DNA of 27,339 bases from NCBI GenBank assembly GCA_934467435.1, contig CAKSLR010000007.1, forward strand, positions 1-27,339, read 5' to 3'. The notes under the pieces were generated by a model. The model saw nothing but the letters and a program-made list of their open reading frames with translations, was not told the DNA's origin and did not search any database. The translations under genes and the position numbers were made by a program. Source of the DNA: an uncultured Eubacteriales bacterium. Its GTDB lineage: Bacteria; Bacillota; Clostridia; Oscillospirales; CAG-272. Numbering within the stretch: position 1 is the stretch's first letter; the number at the start of each line of letters is the position of its first letter. Positions 14,458 through 22,124 of the stretch are shown in pieces.

Positions 14458-15126
14458 ATGATTGATTTTTTTCAGACTTTTACCAGGCTTTCGGAAGGGC
14501 TCGGCTATTCGGTTCTGATTTTCCTTTTTACCGTGCTGTTTTCCATCCCGCTCGGGCTGCTCATCTGCTTCGGCAGAATGTCCCGCCTGAAGCCGCTTGC
14601 CCTTCTCTTCCGCGTGTACATTTCGGTCATGCGCGGCACCCCGCTGATGCTGCAGTTGTTTGTGGTCTACTTTTCCCCCCACTATATTTTCCGGATTCCG
14701 CTGCGGAACATGGGTGACCACTGGATGTTTCTTTCCGTTATCATCGGGTTTGTGCTGAATTATGCCGCCTATTTTGCGGAAATTTACCGCAGCGGCATTG
14801 CCTCGATGTCCCGCGGGCAGTATGAGGCGGCAAAGGTACTGGGGCTTGGGCGCCGCAAGACCTTTTTTATCATTATTCTGCCGCAGGTGGTGCGCCGGAT
14901 TCTGCCCTCCATGACCAATGAAATCATTACGCTGGTCAAAGATACCTCGCTTGCCTTTGCCATCGGGCAGGTAGAAATGTTCACCATGGCAAAGAAACTG
15001 GCATCGCACGATGTCAGTATGCAGCCCTACGTTGTGGCGGCGATCATTTATTATATTTTCAACGCACTGGTGGCAGCCGGCATGGCGCGGCTGGAAAAGC
15101 GGTACAGCAAGTACCGGATCCAGTAA
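14458..15126 (+). CDS. Polar amino-acid ABC importer, permease
   Basis: 222-aa inner-membrane permease of the HisM/GlnP type, which forms the channel with the ATPase below. About five hydrophobic segments are visible. The EAA-type loop is AEIYRSGIASMSRGQYEAAKVLG (about 104-126), which docks with the ATPase. The mid-protein VMRGTPLMLQLFVVYF motif is typical of the family. SD GGAG (14448-14451) lies 6 nt before ATG. It is the second gene of the operon, 78 bp after the binding protein and 9 bp before the ATPase gene. With only one permease gene, it probably forms a homodimer. Confidence 0.94.
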   Translation: MIDFFQTFTRLSEGLGYSVLIFLFTVLFSIPLGLLICFGRMSRLKPLALLFRVYISVMRGTPLMLQLFVVYFSPHYIFRIPLRNMGDHWMFLSVIIGFVLNYAAYFAEIYRSGIASMSRGQYEAAKVLGLGRRKTFFIIILPQVVRRILPSMTNEIITLVKDTSLAFAIGQVEMFTMAKKLASHDVSMQPYVVAAIIYYIFNALVAAGMARLEKRYSKYRIQ

Positions 15127-15135
15127 GGAGGGGCT

Positions 15136-15930
15136 ATGGCAATTCTGGAAGTATGCGGCATCCGCAAAGGGTTCGGGGAAAAGGAAGTGTTGCGCGATGT
15201 TTCGTTTTCCCTGGAAAAGGGGGAAATCCTCTCGATCATCGGTTCCTCGGGCAGCGGCAAGACCACGCTGCTGCGCTGCCTGAATTTTTTGGAGACGCCC
15301 GATGCGGGCACCATCCGCGTGGGGGGCGAGACGGTATTTGACGCCGCCGACCGCCGCAAACTGAGCGCCGATGAGAAGCGGGCGCGACAACTCCGGTTCG
15401 GGCTGGTGTTTCAGTCCTTTAACCTCTTTCCGCAGTTCTCCGTGAAAAGGAACCTGACGGTGGCAGCGGAGATCAACGCCATGGAGACGCTGCGGGAAGC
15501 GCGCGCCTCCGCCGCTGAGAAAAAGCAGAAACTGGAGGAAATCAGCTGCCGTGCGGACGAACTGCTTGCCGCCGTAGGGCTTGCCGATAAGGCAAACGAT
15601 TACCCAGACACCCTCTCGGGCGGGCAGAGCCAGCGCGTGGCGATTGCGCGGGCGCTGATGCTGGATCCCGAAATTCTCTGCTTTGACGAACCGACCTCCG
15701 CTCTGGACCCCGAATTGACGGGAGAGGTGCTGCGCGTCATCCGTTCGCTGAAAAACGGAGAGCGCACCATGATCATCGTTACCCACGAGATGGCGTTTGC
15801 GCGGGAGGTTTCCGACCGCGTAATCTTTACCGCGGGCGGGCAGATCGAAGAAATGGGAACGCCGGAGGAAATTTTCGCTTCCCCCCGTTCCGAAAAACTG
15901 CGCGCGTTTCTTTCCCACACCGCAAAATAA
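15136..15930 (+). CDS. Polar amino-acid ABC importer, ATP-binding protein
   Basis: 264-aa ABC ATPase of the GlnQ/ArtP type, on the cytoplasmic side of the importer. Walker A GSSGSGKTT is at 36-44, Q-loop FQSFNLFP at about 93-100, signature LSGGQ at 160-164, Walker B with Asp184-Glu185, and switch His217. Length is about 20 residues above the usual 240: the extra lies between Q-loop and signature (INAMETLREARASAAEKKQK), a helical insert. SD AAGGAGG (15125-15131) overlaps the upstream stop codon. It is the last gene of the operon, followed by a strong terminator. Confidence 0.96.
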   Translation: MAILEVCGIRKGFGEKEVLRDVSFSLEKGEILSIIGSSGSGKTTLLRCLNFLETPDAGTIRVGGETVFDAADRRKLSADEKRARQLRFGLVFQSFNLFPQFSVKRNLTVAAEINAMETLREARASAAEKKQKLEEISCRADELLAAVGLADKANDYPDTLSGGQSQRVAIARALMLDPEILCFDEPTSALDPELTGEVLRVIRSLKNGERTMIIVTHEMAFAREVSDRVIFTAGGQIEEMGTPEEIFASPRSEKLRAFLSHTAK

Positions 15931-15971
15931 AAAACTCCCCTCCCGCGCCATGCGCGGGAGGGGAGTTTTTT
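15929..15971. terminator. Bidirectional terminator between the ABC operon and the GH35 gene
   Basis: A-tract 15929-15934, 15-bp stem (15934-15948 with 15952-15966), loop CAT, T-tract 15966-15971. Symmetrical, so it can end the ABC operon (plus) and the glycan operon (minus). Confidence 0.9.
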
Positions 15972-17743
15972 CAGCCGAGAATCGGTCGGTCAAGGAAGGT
16001 GACGGTCAGGCGGTCGGTACCGTCTGACTCAAACACCACAATCTCATTTTCCCCGCGGATCAGGAAAGGCGCGGGAACGTAGAGCGTTTTTTGCGGGCCG
16101 GCAGCGTTGAAATATCTGCCGAGGTTGTGCCCGTTGACCATAACGAACCCTTTTTGGAACCCGTCAAGGAGCAGGAAGGTATCCCGCGGTTCCTCCGCAA
16201 TCTGCCACTTGCCGCGCAAAAATGCGGGGCAGGCGGGGGACGTGTCTGCGGGGAGCGGACGGTAGGAAAGGCGGGAAAGATCGGTCATCGGCAGGGGGTA
16301 CATCTCCCAGCCGAAGTGATACTGCCCGTCAAGGCGCACCCCGTGAATTCCCTTGCGGTCACAAAGGTGCGGACCGTAATTGACGCGCCCCATGTTCTCG
16401 CAGAGAATATCCAGTTGCACCGAAGTGCCGATCGGGCGGTCAAAGACCAGTTGCTCTTCCCACGCGGGCATCGCCCAGCGTGCATAGACCCCAGCCGGCT
16501 TCCCGTCAAGGAAGATCTCCGCGCGGTCATGTACTTCCTCCATCACCAGGCGGCGGCTCTCTCCCCTGCCGGGCAGTGTGGTGCGGTACAACGTGTAGCC
16601 GTAGTTCTGCCCGATCTCTTCCATATACCGGGGCGCGGCGACCCGCACCGGGGCGGAAAGTGCCGATAGATTTTCAAAGAGAGGGGCAACTTCCGAGAGC
16701 GCCACGTCCCCATACGCCGCCTTTTCGCTCTCCCGCGCGGTAAGCGGCGGAACGGCATCCTTGCCGAGGTAGCGCTGCATCATCTCCCGCACGCAGTAGT
16801 ACGCGGGGGTGCGGTCGCCCGCCTCGGTCAGCAGCGCGTTATAATCGTAACTGGTAACGGTGGGGGCATACTGCTGATCGTAATTAGCACCGTTCATAAA
16901 GCCGAAGTTGGTGCCGCCGTGGAACATATAAAAGTTGACCGATGCGCCGATCTGAAAGAACTCCTCAAAATCCCCGCAGATTTCATCCGGCGTGCGGACA
17001 TGGTGCGCTTCAAACCAATGGTCAAACCACCCGCACCAGTATTCCCCGCACATGAGGGGCTGCTGCGGCCGGTGGCGGGCAAGCACAGAAAGATTGACCC
17101 GCGGGCGGGAGCCGAAGTTGGCAACGGCAAGTTCATCCGGAAGTCCCCCGCCACCGAGCATATAGGAACAGGGACCGTCTGATGTGAAATAGAGGCATTT
17201 CATGCCGTTTTCCCGATACATTTCCCGCAGGGCGCAGAGGTAGTCCTGATCGTTACCGTAGGAGCCGTACTCGTTTTCGATCTGCAGCATCACCACATTA
17301 CCGCCGTTTTCGAACAGGTAGGGGCGCAGGCGGGGCAGCAGTGCCGCAAAATAGCGGCGCACCTTGCCAAGGTACGCCTCGTCGGAGCAGCGCAGAGGCA
17401 TCTCCCCCTCCCGCAGCAGCCAGGCGGGCAGCCCGCCGAACTCCCATTCCGCGCAGATGTACGGACCCGGGCGCAGAATGACATCCAGCCCAAGAGCGCC
17501 TGCCTCTTCGAGGTACGCGCAAAGGTCAAGCCCTTCCGAGAAGTCATAGACCCCCTCTTCCGGCTCATGCAGGTTCCAGGGAATATAGGTCTCCACCGTG
17601 TTGAACCCGCATTCCTTCAGTTTGCGCAGGCGGTCGTTCCAATACGCCCGCGGAACGCGGAAATAGTGCATCGCCCCCGAGAGGATGCGGTGCTCCTTTC
17701 CGTTGCGGAAAAAGTTTGCGCCGTCATAGGTAAATGTGCCCAT
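15971..17743 (-). CDS. bgaC: GH35 beta-galactosidase, BgaC-like
   Basis: 590 aa, without signal peptide, so cytoplasmic. It has a TIM-barrel catalytic domain (about 1-320) and two or three beta-sandwich domains after it. The proton donor is Glu158 in ENEYGSYG, and the nucleophile is Glu234 in GEYWCGW. Other GH35 marks are AMHYFRVPRAYW, GFNTVETYIPWNLHEP, ICAEWEFGGLPAWL and FYMFHGGTNFGFMNGA. From memory it closely resembles S. pneumoniae BgaC, which cleaves terminal beta-1,3-linked galactose from Gal-beta-1,3-GlcNAc units. The start at 17743 follows AAGGAGA by 6 nt; a 34-codon extension would read through the gap. It is the last gene of the nahK-GH109-GH35 operon, so the HexNAc it frees can be phosphorylated by NahK. 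The beta-1,3 specificity is inferred. Confidence 0.92.
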   Translation of the reverse strand: MGTFTYDGANFFRNGKEHRILSGAMHYFRVPRAYWNDRLRKLKECGFNTVETYIPWNLHEPEEGVYDFSEGLDLCAYLEEAGALGLDVILRPGPYICAEWEFGGLPAWLLREGEMPLRCSDEAYLGKVRRYFAALLPRLRPYLFENGGNVVMLQIENEYGSYGNDQDYLCALREMYRENGMKCLYFTSDGPCSYMLGGGGLPDELAVANFGSRPRVNLSVLARHRPQQPLMCGEYWCGWFDHWFEAHHVRTPDEICGDFEEFFQIGASVNFYMFHGGTNFGFMNGANYDQQYAPTVTSYDYNALLTEAGDRTPAYYCVREMMQRYLGKDAVPPLTARESEKAAYGDVALSEVAPLFENLSALSAPVRVAAPRYMEEIGQNYGYTLYRTTLPGRGESRRLVMEEVHDRAEIFLDGKPAGVYARWAMPAWEEQLVFDRPIGTSVQLDILCENMGRVNYGPHLCDRKGIHGVRLDGQYHFGWEMYPLPMTDLSRLSYRPLPADTSPACPAFLRGKWQIAEEPRDTFLLLDGFQKGFVMVNGHNLGRYFNAAGPQKTLYVPAPFLIRGENEIVVFESDGTDRLTVTFLDRPILG

Positions 17744-17777
17744 TGCTGCTCTCCTTTTTTCGGTTGTGTTGCTTTGT

Positions 17778-18980
17778 TTATTTGCGCCGCGTCCACTCCC
17801 CGCCGGTAAAGTCGGGGATGGCGACCGGCATGCTGCCGGTGGCAATCGACTGCTCCGAAAGCGGCGTAATCACCATCCAGGCGGCAGCGTCATATACGTC
17901 AATCGGGAAGGGGCGCCCCTCCAGAATACAGTCAAAGAACTCACCGTACACCAGCCAGTCCATACCGCCGTGACCGCCTCTTACCCCGTCATGCAGGAAC
18001 TTGTCCCACACCGGGTGCTCATACTGCGCTTCAAACTGCTTTGCATTGCCGAAGTGTGTGCGCCAATCCCATTCGCCCCCGCGCATTTCTTCGTTGTTAT
18101 CGAGAAAAATCGAGTCCGAATTTTCTTCATACATCCCGCGCGTGCCGCAAACGGTAAACCCACGGCTGTAAAACCGCGGCAGGGTGGTGCCGAGGGAAAG
18201 ACGAATGGTTTCGCCCCCTGCGCATTTGATAACGGTAGTCACCACATCCCCCTGCGCAAAGCGGGTGGCAAGCAGTTCCTTATCCTCGGGCTTATGTTCT
18301 TCAATGTAGGCATGCAACCCCGCCGCACGGGAGGCAGTGGAGGTCAGCGACAGCATGCGGTTGCCGCGGTTGATGCGCAGAATCTGCGCAATCGGTCCGA
18401 GTTCATGGGTGGGATAATTTTCGCAGTTGCGGTGAATATAGTTACGCAACCGATAGTGGCGGTTCTCCCGCCCATAGGCGACCTCATGCCGCAGATCGTG
18501 CTCATAGGCGCCGGAGCAGTGCACAATGTCGCCAAGCACCCCTTCGTCCACCATGCGCATGACCATCATTTCCCGCCTGCCGTAGCAGCAGTTTTCGAGG
18601 AACATGAAGGGCGTTTTTGTCTCCTCCTGCGCATGTACCAGGGCAAAGCACTCCTCCACCGAGTAGGCACCGCCCACTTCCATCCCCACCGGCTTGCCGG
18701 CGTGCAGGGCGTCAATCGCCACGCGCACATGGTCCTCCCACGAGCAGACAATCAGCACTGCGTCCACATCCGCACGCGCAAGCAACTCGTGATAATCGGT
18801 CGTGCCGAACGGGCGGGCAAAGCCTGCCTTTTCCGCTGCCTCCTGCGCGCTCGTCACGCGGTCTTCATACACATCGCATACCGCCGTCAGGCGTACCTTT
18901 TCGTTTTCAAAAATCACCGGCTGCAGGATACCCGCACCTCTGCCGCCGAGTCCGATCACACCAACCCGAACAATATCCAT
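17778..18980 (-). CDS. GH109-like NAD-dependent glycosidase (alpha-N-acetylgalactosaminidase candidate)
   Basis: 400-aa protein of the Gfo/Idh/MocA fold. The Rossmann nucleotide-binding motif GLGGRG is at 10-15. Features shared with GH109 are a LENCCYGRREMM stretch, GAYEHDLRHE, YPTHELGP at 189-196 (His192), RINRGNRMLSL, and a C-terminal DVYDAAAWMVITPLSEQSI followed by IPDFTGG. These match the E. meningoseptica NagA pattern as I recall it. GH109 enzymes use tightly bound NAD+ for oxidation-elimination and hydrolyse terminal alpha-GalNAc, as in blood group A antigen. Unlike the characterised secreted members, there is no Tat or other signal peptide, so this copy is cytoplasmic. SD AAGGAG overlaps the nahK stop (TAAGGAG). 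A plain sugar dehydrogenase cannot be excluded. Confidence 0.85.
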   Translation of the reverse strand: MDIVRVGVIGLGGRGAGILQPVIFENEKVRLTAVCDVYEDRVTSAQEAAEKAGFARPFGTTDYHELLARADVDAVLIVCSWEDHVRVAIDALHAGKPVGMEVGGAYSVEECFALVHAQEETKTPFMFLENCCYGRREMMVMRMVDEGVLGDIVHCSGAYEHDLRHEVAYGRENRHYRLRNYIHRNCENYPTHELGPIAQILRINRGNRMLSLTSTASRAAGLHAYIEEHKPEDKELLATRFAQGDVVTTVIKCAGGETIRLSLGTTLPRFYSRGFTVCGTRGMYEENSDSIFLDNNEEMRGGEWDWRTHFGNAKQFEAQYEHPVWDKFLHDGVRGGHGGMDWLVYGEFFDCILEGRPFPIDVYDAAAWMVITPLSEQSIATGSMPVAIPDFTGGEWTRRK

Positions 18981-18991
18981 TCTCCGTCTCC

Positions 18992-20080
18992 TTAAAATTT
19001 TACGTATTTTTCAACAATCGCCTTCATGTCGTCCATTTTGGTTTCCATATCCGCAACCAGTTTGAACTGTGTGTGGCAGCGGTCCAGATTCTGCTCGGGG
19101 TAATGAATCCGGAAATAGGTATCCCCTGCCAGATAGTCGGTAAGGAACCGGATGCCGCATTCATAAGTCATCAGTTTTGCCGAGAAGGGCAGCAACTCCG
19201 CCTCCCGCGGCGTCAGGGAACGCCCCACTTCCTCCACAAATCCGCGCACAAACGCCTCAAAATAATCCAGGCGGAAGTAGATGCGATCGAGATCCTTCTC
19301 GTCCTCCGCGCCGGAGGAAGCGCCGAAACGCAGCGCATCCCCGAAGTCATAGAGCAGCGAGCCGGGCATGACCGTATCGAGGTCAATGACGCAAACGCCC
19401 TCGCCCGTCTTTGCGTCCAGCATGACATTGTTCAGTTTGGTATCGTTATGGGTCACGCGCAGCGGCACGCTGCCGTCGGCAATGGCATCCAGCACCACGC
19501 CGGTGTCGCCCTCCCGTTCCAGGGCAAAGGCAATCTCCTCTGCCACCGCATCCCGCCGCCCGGCGGCGTTCTCTTCAATGGCATCCCGCAGCATGGCAAA
19601 GCGGTTGCGGGTATCGTGAAAACGCGGAATCACCTCATACAGCGAATCGGCGGGAAAATCCGAGAGCATATTCTGGAATTTACCGAACGCACGGGCAGCA
19701 TAGTAAAGCTGGTCGGCATTCTCCACCTGATCGTAGCAGACCGCGCCCTCAATGAACAGATACAGCCGGTAGCAATCCCCGTTCGGTGCCCGCCAATAAC
19801 TTTTTCCGTCCACCGTGTAAATCGGCGTCAGCGTAGCACGGGCGGGGTCGCCCCCCTCCTCTGCCACCTTTTTGCGCAGGTGCGCCGTGACGGCAACAAT
19901 GTTGTGCATCACCGCATCGGGATCATGAAACACGTTGGTATTGATTTTTTGCAGGATATACCGCTTTTTGTGCCCGACCACATAGGTGGTGTTGATATGG
20001 CCGTTGCCATAGGGCATTTCCTCATCGTCATCCAGTTCGACGGCGAAGTGATGAAGAATCTCGCTCAAAGTCAGCTCCAT
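18992..20080 (-). CDS. nahK: N-acetylhexosamine 1-kinase
   Basis: 362-aa cytoplasmic kinase of the aminoglycoside-phosphotransferase (APH) fold. It phosphorylates C1 of GlcNAc or GalNAc with ATP. The sequence matches bifidobacterial NahK along its length as I recall it: PYGNGHINTTYVV (about 23-35), VTHNDTKLNN with catalytic Asp213, IDLDTVMPGSLLYDFGDALR (metal-binding Asp), and PREAELLPFSAKLMTYECG. In Bifidobacterium it serves the GNB/LNB pathway, after which the 1-phosphate is converted to UDP-HexNAc. Here it is first in an operon with GH109 and a BgaC-like GH35. No GH112 phosphorylase is present in the window. SD CAGGAG lies 8 nt before ATG. It has its own promoter with a palindrome on the start site. 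Confidence 0.93.
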   Translation of the reverse strand: MELTLSEILHHFAVELDDDEEMPYGNGHINTTYVVGHKKRYILQKINTNVFHDPDAVMHNIVAVTAHLRKKVAEEGGDPARATLTPIYTVDGKSYWRAPNGDCYRLYLFIEGAVCYDQVENADQLYYAARAFGKFQNMLSDFPADSLYEVIPRFHDTRNRFAMLRDAIEENAAGRRDAVAEEIAFALEREGDTGVVLDAIADGSVPLRVTHNDTKLNNVMLDAKTGEGVCVIDLDTVMPGSLLYDFGDALRFGASSGAEDEKDLDRIYFRLDYFEAFVRGFVEEVGRSLTPREAELLPFSAKLMTYECGIRFLTDYLAGDTYFRIHYPEQNLDRCHTQFKLVADMETKMDDMKAIVEKYVKF

Positions 20081-20098
20081 TCCGCAAACTCCTGTTTT

Positions 20099-20114
20099 AT
20101 GGTATCCCTACCAT
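20099..20114. promoter_or_regulatory. Palindrome ATGGTA-TCCC-TACCAT at the nahK start site (putative operator)
   Basis: A perfect 6-4-6 inverted repeat that covers the predicted transcription start and touches the -10 box of the nahK promoter. A bound regulator here would repress the glycan operon. Candidate ligands or regulators (LacI/GntR type or the nearby AraC proteins) cannot be assigned. Confidence 0.6.
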
Positions 20115-20141
20115 TATAACATAAAAAAACAGAATTTGCAA
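20113..20141 (-). promoter_or_regulatory. nahK: Promoter of the nahK-GH109-GH35 operon
   Basis: Minus strand: TTGCAA (20136-20141), 17 bp, TATAAT (complement of 20113-20118) with TG one base upstream (extended -10). It overlaps the ATGGTA palindrome. Confidence 0.85.
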
Positions 20142-20233
20142 CCTGATTTCGGAAAATGCCGGAAAGGGCATCTCCGTTTTGCCTCTATTTTAGCATATCG
20201 GGGAAAAAAGTATTGATAAAATCGGGCAAATAG

Positions 20234-20262
20234 TTTACATTTTAGGGCAAGTGTGTTACAAT
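20234..20262 (+). promoter_or_regulatory. Promoter of the first AraC-family gene
   Basis: TTTACA (20234-20239), 17 bp, TACAAT (20257-20262). It is divergent from the nahK promoter, with 92 bp between the two -35 boxes. The SD AGGTGA (20275-20280) follows closely. Confidence 0.72.
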
Positions 20263-20285
20263 AAAAGCAAAGGCAGGTGACGGGA

Positions 20286-21170
20286 ATGGAATATCGCGCG
20301 GTGACCCTGCGCAAAGACATCGGCGTAGAGGCGCTTTACACGGTGCATTACTTTGAATATAGTAAGGATTTTATCTACCTCGGGGAAAAGCATGACTTTT
20401 GGGAATGCGTTTATGTGGACCGTGGCGAGATCATCGCCACGGCGGACGAGCGGGAGATTCCCCTCTCCCGCGGGGAAATTCTCTTTCACGCGCCGAACGA
20501 GTTCCACACTCTGCGGGCAAACGGCGTGGTAGCGCCGAATCTGGTGGTGCTCTCATTTGCGTCGCACTCTCCGATGATGGAGGAATTCCGCCACCGGCAG
20601 GCGCGCGTCGGCAACCGCGGCAGGGCGCTGATTGCCGCCATTTTGCGGGAAAGTGAGGCGGTGTTCTCTACCCCCCTCGGCAACCCCGGCACCAAATATA
20701 TGGAAAAGCGGGAGGAGATTCCCCCCGGGGCGGAACAACTGATTGCCGCTTATCTCGAAGAATTTCTTCTGCTGCTTCTGCGCAGCGAGCGTGGGCGGCA
20801 GCAATCCACCCTCCACCGGCGGGCGGAAAGCAACCTGTTTTCACTGCTGGAAGAATATATGCAGGAAAACGTCGGCAAGCGGCTCTCGCTTGCCGACCTC
20901 GCACGATACGCCGACGTCAGCGATTCCACCGTCAAAGCAGTTTTCCGCTCGCACACCGGCACGGGTGCCATCTCCTATTTCATCGGGCTGAAGATGCAGG
21001 CGGCGAAATCCTATATCCGGGAAGGCAATTACACCCTGACCCAGATTTCCGACCTGCTCGGTTACGACAGCATTCATTATTTTTCCCGCCAGTTCCGCCG
21101 GTTTTTCGGTATGTCGCCGAGCGAATATGCCCACTCGGTCCGCGCGTGGGAAGAAGAGCGCGGGAACTGA
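20286..21170 (+). CDS. AraC-family regulator, divergent from the nahK operon
   Basis: 294 aa. An N-terminal cupin-like sensor (HDFWECVYVDRG, LSRGEILFHAPNEFHTL; about 35-76) is followed by a helical linker and a C-terminal double helix-turn-helix (about 190-290: RLSLADLARYADVSDSTVKAVFR, then ISDLLGYDSIHYFSRQFRRFFG). ATG 20286 is chosen because AGGTGA (20275-20280) lies 5 nt before it; the in-frame GTG at 20277 lies inside the SD. Being divergent from nahK-GH109-GH35, it is the natural candidate for its sugar-responsive regulator. The ligand is unknown. It is convergent with a second AraC gene across a shared terminator. Confidence 0.93.
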   Translation: MEYRAVTLRKDIGVEALYTVHYFEYSKDFIYLGEKHDFWECVYVDRGEIIATADEREIPLSRGEILFHAPNEFHTLRANGVVAPNLVVLSFASHSPMMEEFRHRQARVGNRGRALIAAILRESEAVFSTPLGNPGTKYMEKREEIPPGAEQLIAAYLEEFLLLLLRSERGRQQSTLHRRAESNLFSLLEEYMQENVGKRLSLADLARYADVSDSTVKAVFRSHTGTGAISYFIGLKMQAAKSYIREGNYTLTQISDLLGYDSIHYFSRQFRRFFGMSPSEYAHSVRAWEEERGN

Positions 21171-21180
21171 CTTTCCCCGC

Positions 21181-21217
21181 AAAAAACGCGGCGCCCCGGT
21201 AGGGCGCCGCGTTTTTT
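21181..21217. terminator. Bidirectional terminator between two convergent AraC genes
   Basis: A-tract 21181-21186, 10-bp GC-rich stem (21187-21196 with 21202-21211), loop CGGTA, T-tract 21212-21217. It overlaps the stop codon of the minus-strand AraC gene. Confidence 0.9.
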
Positions 21218-21992
21218 ACGACTTTTTCTGCGGTTCGGGGAACACATACGCCGCGTGGGAGGGGGTCTTTCCCGTCCGGCGGCGGTACGCCGTGCGGAAA
21301 TACTTCACATCCGAAAAGCCCGAGCGGCGGGCAACCTCGGTCTGCGTATAATACCCGGTCTGGAGCAGCGAGGTGGCGTAGCCGATGCGCAGCCGGTCGA
21401 GATATTCTTTGGGCGATACCCCATGCAGCGTGCGGAAACGGCGGCGGAAATAGGCGGGGCTGACACAGGCATGCGCGGCACAGGCGGCAACCGTGAGCGC
21501 AGGGTCGCAAAAATGCTCCCGCAGGTAGCGGGCATCGCACGCGTCCCCGCTCCCCTCCCCGTCCGCAGCGGCGCCTTCCGCCGTCATGCGGGCAAGAATC
21601 TCATAAAACATCGCCGTTACCCGATAGCGGTACCCCGGTGCGCGCCCTTCCCACTCCCGCAGCGCCCCGAGGAAACATTCCCGGTACGGCGCGGGGTCGG
21701 CGGGGGAAAAGACAAAAATCCCCCCTGCCGCCGTGTGCAGGGAAAAATGAAACACCACAATCTCCTCTTCCGCCCGCACCGTGCGCGTGTAAGCCACCCC
21801 CTGCGGCACAAACGTCACGCTGTCCGCCGCCGCGGTTACTTCCCCCGCAGGGAGGGCAAAACGGCTCTCCCCCGTCAGGCGGAAAGAAAGCGCCGAAAAG
21901 GACCGCGCCGCGGTATGCACGTGCGCGGGGCGGGGCGCCTGCCGGTAAAGCAGCACGTCCTGCAGATCCACCACCAACGGTCCGGGTATCAT
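21216..21992 (-). CDS. AraC-family regulator, divergent from the GH10 gene
   Basis: 258 aa, shorter than typical. The N-terminal part (about 30-90) is cupin-like, but lacks the clear His pair of the other two AraC proteins in the window. The C-terminal DNA-binding domain is typical: ALTVAACAAHACVSPAYFRRRFR and then EVARRSGFSDVKYFRTAYRRRTG, followed by TPSHAAYV. AAGGAGG lies 7 nt before ATG. It has its own promoter (22014-22041). The GH10 gene is divergent and is the likely target; a 21-bp-spaced repeat lies in its promoter. Confidence 0.92.
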   Translation of the reverse strand: MIPGPLVVDLQDVLLYRQAPRPAHVHTAARSFSALSFRLTGESRFALPAGEVTAAADSVTFVPQGVAYTRTVRAEEEIVVFHFSLHTAAGGIFVFSPADPAPYRECFLGALREWEGRAPGYRYRVTAMFYEILARMTAEGAAADGEGSGDACDARYLREHFCDPALTVAACAAHACVSPAYFRRRFRTLHGVSPKEYLDRLRIGYATSLLQTGYYTQTEVARRSGFSDVKYFRTAYRRRTGKTPSHAAYVFPEPQKKS

Positions 21993-22013
21993 CCGATCCC
22001 CTCCTTTTTCTCT

Positions 22014-22041
22014 ATTTTACCACAAACGTAGCGAAAATCAA
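22014..22041 (-). promoter_or_regulatory. Promoter of the second AraC-family gene
   Basis: Minus strand: TTGATT (complement of 22036-22041), 16 bp, TAAAAT (complement of 22014-22019). Confidence 0.55.
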
Positions 22042-22056
22042 TCCTTTTGTGCCGAT

Positions 22057-22084
22057 TTTACGGTTGAATTGTTGCGGTTTACGG
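22057..22084 (+). promoter_or_regulatory. TTTACGG direct repeats with 21-bp spacing (AraC-type site candidate)
   Basis: TTTACGG occurs at 22057-22063 and 22078-22084, 21 bp start to start, the classic two-turn spacing of AraC half-sites. It flanks and overlaps the GH10 -35/spacer region. The second copy lies inside the spacer, which would suit repression or an alternative promoter. Confidence 0.45.
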
Positions 22085-22092
22085 ATTAGAAT
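22064..22092 (+). promoter_or_regulatory. Promoter of the GH10 gene
   Basis: TTGAAT (22064-22069), 17 bp, TAGAAT (22087-22092). A less perfect match than the other promoters of the window, as expected for an activated gene. Confidence 0.55.
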
Positions 22093-22124
22093 GAAAGAAA
22101 AAAGGAAACACGGAGGATTTTCCC

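Noticed and set aside
20235..20260. TTACA repeats 21 bp apart before the first AraC gene
   Set aside because: They coincide with the -35 TTTACA and -10 TTACAAT boxes, so the spacing is explained by the promoter itself.
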